Origin: Streptomyces populi | GTDB taxonomy: Bacteria; Actinomycetota; Actinomycetes; Streptomycetales; Streptomycetaceae | Length of the DNA: 64,000 nt | Direction of reading: 5' to 3' | Assembly: GCF_002911015.1 (NCBI RefSeq) | Contig: NZ_KZ626878.1 | Span: 1 to 64,000, forward strand | Part shown: positions 59,322-64,000 of the stretch, one piece after another | How the letters are laid out: each line of letters begins with the position of its first letter | Position numbering within the stretch: the first letter of the stretch is position 1 | Position numbers and translations under genes: made by a program | The notes under the pieces: model-generated | Database searches by the model: none | The model's input: only the letters and a program-made list of their open reading frames with translations | Told to the model about the DNA's origin: nothing

Positions 59322-60542
59322 TCAGAGGACGGGTACGGGCGTGAACCGCACGGGCAGTTCGTTCAGGCCCCGCAGCCACGGGGAGGGGCGGCGGGTCAGC
59401 GATTCGGCGGGCACGGCCAGGTCGATGTCCGGCAGCCGGTCCAGCACGACCTCGATCCCGGTCCGCGCGATCACCTCGGCGACTTCCTGGGCCGGGAACG
59501 GGCAGCGGTGCTCCCCGTGGCCGAAGGAGAAGTGGGCGTTGTTGCCGCCGGTGAGCGCGGAACCGTCGGTGCGGACCTGGGGGTCGGAGTTGGCGCCCTG
59601 GAGGCCGAGCAGCAGCAGGTCGCCGGCGCGGATCGTGCGGCCGCCGAGCTGGGTGTTGCGGGAGGCCCAGCGCCCGGCCACGTTCTGGGTGGGGGTGTCC
59701 TCCCACAGGACCTCGTTCATGGCCTCGGCGACGCTGTGCCGGCCGCCGAACAGGGAGGCGGCGAACCGGTCGTCGGTGAGCATCAGGCGCAGCGAGTTGC
59801 CGATCCAGTCGGCGGTGGGCTGGTGGCCGGCGGCCATCATGACCATCAGGTCCTGGACGATCTCCGTCTCGTCGAAGCCCGCGGTGTTCGCGAGCATCCG
59901 GGAGACGACGTCGTCGGCGGGCCTCTCCTTGCGGTCGGCGATCAACTGCGCCATGGAGGCGGCCAGATGCTGCTGTCCGGCCAGTGCGCCCTCGCGCCCG
60001 TTGATCATGTCGTTCAGGGCGGTGACCAGACCCGGGCCCTGCTCGTCCGCGAAGCCGTAGAGCGTCGCGAGGACCCGTACGGGCAGCAGGGCCGCGTAGT
60101 CGCCGATGAGGTCCGTCTCGCCCTTGGGGCAGACCGCGTCGATCAGCTCGTCGGCGAACTTCTCGGCGTGGGAGCGCAGTCGGAACGGGTCGACGGCCTC
60201 GAGGGCGTCGCTGATCATCGCGGCGCGCTCGCGGTGGCGCTCGCCGACGGTGTACAGGATGGAGGGCTGCTTGCGGCCGATCATCGGCAGCAGCGGCCAG
60301 TCGTCGGGGATGTGGTCCCACTGGCTCCACAGGTCCGAGTCCCGGCTGAACAGCTGGGGATCGCCGGTGACCTGGTGCAGTTCGCGGTAGCCGAGCACGA
60401 GCCAGGCCGGGACGTCGCCGTCGAGGACGACCGGCACGACGCTGCCGTGGTCGCGCCGCATCTCCCGGTACAGCTCGGCGGGTTCGGTCTGGAACCGCGG
60501 CCCGCCGAGGGGGACGGGCGCGGATGCGGAGGCGGGGGTCAC
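59322..60542 (-). CDS. Cytochrome P450, CYP157-like, with altered ExxR
   Basis: A 406-aa P450. The heme loop FSFGHGEHRCPF (C347) is normal. The K-helix position where ExxR is expected reads E277-V-L-W280, and the I-helix has AGHQPT in place of AGHETT. CYP157 members are known for lacking ExxR, which fits. It starts with a GTG overlapping the stop of the GTPase gene (GTGA), so it is translated with the signalling genes. It may be a non-catalytic or unusual P450. Confidence 0.9.
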   Translation of the reverse strand: MTPASASAPVPLGGPRFQTEPAELYREMRRDHGSVVPVVLDGDVPAWLVLGYRELHQVTGDPQLFSRDSDLWSQWDHIPDDWPLLPMIGRKQPSILYTVGERHRERAAMISDALEAVDPFRLRSHAEKFADELIDAVCPKGETDLIGDYAALLPVRVLATLYGFADEQGPGLVTALNDMINGREGALAGQQHLAASMAQLIADRKERPADDVVSRMLANTAGFDETEIVQDLMVMMAAGHQPTADWIGNSLRLMLTDDRFAASLFGGRHSVAEAMNEVLWEDTPTQNVAGRWASRNTQLGGRTIRAGDLLLLGLQGANSDPQVRTDGSALTGGNNAHFSFGHGEHRCPFPAQEVAEVIARTGIEVVLDRLPDIDLAVPAESLTRRPSPWLRGLNELPVRFTPVPVL

Positions 60543-61177
60543 AGCGCGGGCTCCGGTGAGTGAAGGGCGCCTTCCGCGGCCGTGGCGCCGTGACGGGCGT
60601 GGAGGGACTGGAGGTGCTCCACCAGGGTGATCAGCACCCGCTTGCTGGACTCCCGGGAGCGGGCGTCGCAGTCGAGCAGGGGGACGTGCGGGTCGAGGTC
60701 GAGGGCCTCGCGGATCTGCGCGGGGGTGTGCGGGGGGCCGCCGAAGTCGTTGCAGGCCACGATGAACGGCGTGCCGTGGTGCTCGAGACGGTCGATGGCG
60801 TACCAGGACTCGTCGATGCGGCGGGTGTCGACGAGGACGATCGCCCCGAGCGTCCCGGAGAACAGCCGGTCCCACAGGAACCAGAACCGCTCCTGCCCGG
60901 GCGCGCCGAACAGGTACAGGATGTTGTGCGTGTCCAGCGTGATGCGTCCGAAGTCGAAGGCGACGGTGGTCGCGGTCTTGCCGCGGACCTCGCTGTTGTC
61001 GTCGACGGCCTCGCCGGCCTGCGTCATCGTCTCCTCGGTGTTGAGGGGACGTATCTCGCTGACCGAGCGGACGAGGGTCGTCTTGCCGACACCGAAGCCG
61101 CCCACGATCACGATCTTGAGGCCGTTGTCGGCCGACGCGGACAGTGGCGCACGAGCGTCAGAGGTTACGGAGTCCAA
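60539..61177 (-). CDS. cvnD: Conservon GTPase (CvnD, Ras/MglA-like)
   Basis: A 212-aa small GTPase: Walker A GGFGVGKTT (26-34), LFGAPGQERFWFLWD (switch II, DxxG replaced by GAPG), CNDF in place of NKxD, and CDARS. It starts with TTG at 61177 after GGAG, overlapping cvnC by 20 bp. CvnD acts with the other Cvn proteins at the membrane, by analogy to MglA/MglB switching. Confidence 0.92.
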   Translation of the reverse strand: MDSVTSDARAPLSASADNGLKIVIVGGFGVGKTTLVRSVSEIRPLNTEETMTQAGEAVDDNSEVRGKTATTVAFDFGRITLDTHNILYLFGAPGQERFWFLWDRLFSGTLGAIVLVDTRRIDESWYAIDRLEHHGTPFIVACNDFGGPPHTPAQIREALDLDPHVPLLDCDARSRESSKRVLITLVEHLQSLHARHGATAAEGALHSPEPAL

Positions 61178-61514
61178 CGAGCACCTGCTCCAGGATGTCG
61201 GGATCGGGAAGACCGGAAGGAACAGTGGTGTGCGGGTGACGGGCGCTGACGCGGCCCGTGGAGAGCAGGTCGGAGAGCAGGACGCGGGTGATCGACACCG
61301 GCAGGTTCAGCTCCGCCGCGATCTCCACGACCGCCGTCGGCCGCTCGCACATCCGCAGGATCGCGGCGTGCTCGGACTGCATGCCCACCACCGGGTCGCA
61401 CTCGGCGACCACCAGGGTCACGAGGTCGAAGGGGGTGTCGGGCCCGGACCGGGTGCGCCCTCCGGTGAGGGTGTACAGCCGGTCGGGCGCGTCGTCCCTG
61501 CCCGGACGGCTCAT
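61158..61514 (-). CDS. cvnC: Conservon DUF742 protein (CvnC)
   Basis: A 118-aa DUF742 protein with a winged-helix-like core (EHAAILRMCERPTAVVEIAA; LPVSITRVLLSDLLSTGRV). Its ATG overlaps the cvnB stop (ATGA) and its end overlaps cvnD by 20 bp. It likely links the sensor-like CvnA to the GTPase. Confidence 0.93.
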   Translation of the reverse strand: MSRPGRDDAPDRLYTLTGGRTRSGPDTPFDLVTLVVAECDPVVGMQSEHAAILRMCERPTAVVEIAAELNLPVSITRVLLSDLLSTGRVSARHPHTTVPSGLPDPDILEQVLVGLRNL

Positions 61515-61918
61515 GACGACCGGGGCGGTGCGGTCAGGTGCTCGCCGAGTTGTTCCACCAGTTCGCTCATGTTGTGCCCCACCAGTCCGGCGTCGGCGTC
61601 CTCGCCGGTGACGACGGCGAGGTGCGCGCCGTCACCGGCCTCCACGATGAACAGCACCCCTCCGTAGAACTCGGCCATCGCCGAGCGCACGCCCCCGCTG
61701 CCGTCGCCGAACTCCACGGAGGCCCCGTGGGACAGCGACTGGATGCCGGCGGCGATGGCGGCGAGCTGGTCGGCCTGGTCGACCGACAGCTCCGGAGTGC
61801 GGCACAGCTTCAGTCCGTCGCGGGAGAGCACGAGCGCGTGCCGTGCGCCCGGGGTGCGCTCGAGGAGGCCCTCGATGAGCCAGGTGAGCTTCTCGTCGGC
61901 GGTGATGGTGCCGGTCAT
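61511..61918 (-). CDS. cvnB: Conservon roadblock/LC7 protein (CvnB)
   Basis: A 135-aa roadblock/LC7-fold protein (LIEGLLERTPGARHALVLSR; GVRSAMAEFYGGVLFIVEAG; GHNMSELVEQLGEHL), the MglB-like partner expected to act on the CvnD GTPase. Overlaps cvnA by ATGA and cvnC by ATGA. Confidence 0.94.
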   Translation of the reverse strand: MTGTITADEKLTWLIEGLLERTPGARHALVLSRDGLKLCRTPELSVDQADQLAAIAAGIQSLSHGASVEFGDGSGGVRSAMAEFYGGVLFIVEAGDGAHLAVVTGEDADAGLVGHNMSELVEQLGEHLTAPPRSS

Positions 61919-63687
61919 GGGGTGGTGTCGCCTTCCGGGAGCGCGGTGGGGGTGGTGGGAGTGGGGGTGGTGGAACCGGTGGACGCGGGTGCGTGGTCCT
62001 CGGGCCGTGCGTGTGCCCCGGTCCCCGGCGGATCCTCGCCCGCCACGGGTTCGGGGGCGCCCGCTGCCGCGCCGCGCACCGCCTGGCGGAAGGTGCCGAA
62101 GCGGGCGGCCGGCCGGGCCTTGGGGTCGTCGCCGGTGCGGGGCTCCGGGGGAGCGGTGTGCGAGCGGCTGCGCTCGGCGTGGGCGAGGGTGCGTCCGCGG
62201 CGGCGCTTGGGGAGGCCGCCGGTGGACGCGGGGCCCTGCTCGTGCCGGGGCGAGTCGTGGGTCGGAACGGGGTCCGGGTCGAGGTCGCCGGCCGCGCGGG
62301 CGGCGGCGTACGAGGCGGCGGTCCCGGCGGGTTCCCGCGGCGCCCCGGACTCCTGCGGGTCCGGCGCGCGCCGGGGCTCCGGCGCTCCCTCGCCGTCCCG
62401 GGACCCCGGCGCGGACGTGCGGCCGCCGTCGGCGGCCGGGGCCGCCACGACGGGCTCGGGCCCGGCGGGCGGCCGGACCGCGGTGTGGGGAGGGTTCGCC
62501 TGGGTGAGGATGTCCTGCGGGATCAGCACCAGGACGCCGGTGCCGCCGCGGGCGGAGGGCCGGAAGGACACCTTCAGGCCGTACTTGCGGGCCAGCCGGC
62601 CGACGACCGCGAGGCCGAGCCGGGTGCCGGTGCCGAGGTCGGACGCGTTCACCATGTCCCCGGACACGGCGCGTTCGGCACGCCGCAGCTGCACGTCGCC
62701 CATCACCAGGCCGCTGTCCTCGACGGAGACGATGACGCCCGCCGGGACCTCCTCGACGTACACGTGCACTTCGGCGGTCGGCGGCGAGAAAGTGGCGGCG
62801 TTGTCGAGGAGTTCGGCGAGCGCGTGCATGACGCCCTCGGCGGCGTGTCCGGCGACGGCGGCCTCGCTGGTGGAGTGGACGCGCACGCGCTGGTAGCCGC
62901 CGATGCGGCCCATGGCGCCGCGCAGGATCGACTCCATGACGATCGGGCGGGCCCAGCGGCGTCCCGAGCGCGCGCTCGCCAGGACGGCGATGGAGTCGGC
63001 GAGGCGCCCCACCTGCGCGGTGCGGTGGTCGAGGTGGAGGAGGTCGGCGAGGACGTCCTCGTCGGAGTGCCGCTCCTCCATGGCCCGCAGGTCGGCGAGC
63101 ATGCCGGTGGACAGCGCCTGCATGCGGGCGGCCGCGTTGGCGGTCGCCGAGACCGCGGCGGTCCGGTTGCTGTCGGCCTGCCGGGCGCGCTCGGAGAGTT
63201 CGGCGTTCTGTTCCGTGAGCCGGGCGAGGCCGGCGGTGAGCCGCTCGCGCTCCTCGGCGAACTCCGCGGTGAGCCGGGCGTGTTCGCGGGCGGCCTCGTC
63301 GGCCAGGCGGATCCGTTCCTGGGCCGCGGTCTCGGCCGCGTGGGCGCGTTCGCGGGCGGCCTCGCCGGTGAGCCGGGTCCGCTCCTGGCCGAACTCCTCG
63401 GCCGTCCGGGCGCGTTCTTGCAGGAGCCGGCCGATGTCCTTCGTCACGCCGTCGAGGCGCCGGAGGGCGAGTCGCTCGGCCTGTACGGCGCGGGCGGCCA
63501 CCGCCACGGCGGCGCACAGCAGTAACGCGGCGGCGCCGGTGCCCCAGGCGAGGGGGACGCGGGCCGGTTCGGGGGCCAGCAGGACGGCGGCCACCACCGC
63601 CGCGGCGGCCGGGACGGCTGCGGTCAGCACGGCTTTCGCCGTGGCGCGCGGGGCGGGTCGTTCGCCGGAGGGCAGGGGCGGGGTCAT
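61915..63687 (-). CDS. cvnA: Conservon histidine-kinase-like protein (CvnA)
   Basis: A 590-aa membrane protein: two helices (~18-38 and ~47-65), a long heptad coiled coil (~70-190) with repeated RERAxAAE/ERIRLADEA-type units, a DHp-like helix with LLHLDHRTAQVGRLAD, and a HATPase domain (ALAELLDNAATFSPP; VEDSGLVMGD; GTRLGLAVVGRLA). A disordered Pro/Gly/Ala tail follows. No response regulator is present; the kinase output is thought to go to CvnB-D. ATG 63687 (TTG 63690 possible). Confidence 0.93.
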   Translation of the reverse strand: MTPPLPSGERPAPRATAKAVLTAAVPAAAAVVAAVLLAPEPARVPLAWGTGAAALLLCAAVAVAARAVQAERLALRRLDGVTKDIGRLLQERARTAEEFGQERTRLTGEAARERAHAAETAAQERIRLADEAAREHARLTAEFAEERERLTAGLARLTEQNAELSERARQADSNRTAAVSATANAAARMQALSTGMLADLRAMEERHSDEDVLADLLHLDHRTAQVGRLADSIAVLASARSGRRWARPIVMESILRGAMGRIGGYQRVRVHSTSEAAVAGHAAEGVMHALAELLDNAATFSPPTAEVHVYVEEVPAGVIVSVEDSGLVMGDVQLRRAERAVSGDMVNASDLGTGTRLGLAVVGRLARKYGLKVSFRPSARGGTGVLVLIPQDILTQANPPHTAVRPPAGPEPVVAAPAADGGRTSAPGSRDGEGAPEPRRAPDPQESGAPREPAGTAASYAAARAAGDLDPDPVPTHDSPRHEQGPASTGGLPKRRRGRTLAHAERSRSHTAPPEPRTGDDPKARPAARFGTFRQAVRGAAAGAPEPVAGEDPPGTGAHARPEDHAPASTGSTTPTPTTPTALPEGDTTP

Positions 63688-63787
63688 CAATCGGTCCTCG
63701 GTCGTGTTCTGGGGGGAGAACGTGTCCTCGGTCGTGTCCTCGATCGGTCCTGGGCGAGAAGCGACACATGATGCTCAAGTCGCCGTC

Positions 63788-63793
63788 ACTATA
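63788..63793 (-). promoter_or_regulatory. Candidate -10 of the conservon operon
   Basis: TATAGT on the minus strand in an AT-rich patch ~100 bp before cvnA. No good -35 lies at the right distance. The leader between it and cvnA repeats ACACGACCGAGGA twice. Confidence 0.35.
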
Positions 63794-63914
63794 TGAGAGT
63801 TCGCGATCCGATTGGGAAGCTTCGGGAAGCGGTTTCATGATCGCTCCGGCATATCGGGGCCTTTCGGCGCACGTCCGAGGGGTCGTCACCGGTGCCTGGC
63901 GGCATTCTGGAGGC

Positions 63915-64000
63915 ATGACGGATCTGGGTGGACGGCCGGAAGGAAAGCCCGAGGGGCGGCGGGGAGGGGAGCCCGGCGGGTGGCCCGGGGCGCGCTCGGA
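63915..64000 (+). CDS. Partial gene at the right edge
   Basis: An ATG at 63915 opens a frame running off the window: MTDLGGRPEGKPEGRRGGEP and on, Gly/Glu/Arg-rich, with no recognisable domain yet. CATTCT lies 6 nt upstream as a possible -10, so it may be leaderless. It is divergent from the conservon. Only 28 codons are visible. Confidence 0.5.
   Translation, partial: MTDLGGRPEGKPEGRRGGEPGGWPGARS

Overview
The window is high-GC actinobacterial DNA, almost certainly a Streptomyces chromosome. The grounds are very strong third-position GC bias, many GTG starts, mycothiol-linked protein families, a conservon (cvn) operon with two P450 genes, a lone CIRCE-controlled groEL, the futalosine menaquinone genes mqnB and mqnD, and dispersed GC-rich palindromic repeats typical of the genus. 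From memory, the gene order resembles the S. coelicolor stretch that runs from the glucosyl-3-phosphoglycerate synthase/threonine synthase/groEL2 block to serC. This is a core-chromosome region: I see no integrase, transposase, tRNA, rRNA or CRISPR array.

Layout. 1-2.7 kb: trehalose-6-phosphate synthase and glucosyl-3-phosphoglycerate synthase on the minus strand. 2.9-4.7 kb: a SAM-I riboswitch controlling a threonine-synthase-like gene that overlaps a ThiS/MoaD-like sulfur-carrier gene, a layout that points to homocysteine/methionine rather than threonine synthesis. 5.1-7.3 kb: cspA-type gene and groEL with two CIRCE-like operators. 7.4-11.4 kb: secreted phospholipase-D-like protein and an Old Yellow Enzyme. 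12.1-15.7 kb: an rpiR-murQ-PTS EIIBC operon for N-acetylmuramic acid recycling. 15.7-19.1 kb: small conserved proteins, a DinB-GNAT fusion, an HD protein and a mycothiol-family protein. 19.2-24.1 kb: secreted PGRP amidase, cutC and a trypsin-like lipoprotein. 24.2-31.3 kb: three helicase-related genes (HelD-like, XPB-like, XPB N-domain-like).

31.5-39.1 kb: membrane and HAD proteins, a long cold-shock protein, mqnD-mqnB-DUF2771, an MFS transporter and DUF3027. 39.5-44.9 kb: a sacsin-like GHKL ATPase and two tandem secreted paralogues with matching upstream motifs. 44.9-52 kb: a P-type ATPase, DUF2530, an NCS2 purine permease, a ribbon-helix-helix gene, and a MarR regulator upstream of an MFS exporter. 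52.3-57.9 kb: RNA 2',3'-cyclic phosphodiesterase, a 28-aa membrane peptide, an aldo/keto reductase, Uma2, an SGNH hydrolase, a secreted beta-propeller protein and serC. 58-63.7 kb: a conservon, cvnA-cvnB-cvnC-cvnD-CYP157-like-CYP154-like, with chained stop/start overlaps. A partial gene lies at the right edge.

Two themes cut across the window. Many genes have a -10-like hexamer about 6-7 nt before the start codon, which suggests leaderless mRNAs. Dispersed hairpin repeats occur between genes, including a composite element with compensatory arm changes and one repeat lying in frame inside mqnD. Functions were assigned from sequence motifs and remembered families; no database search was possible.
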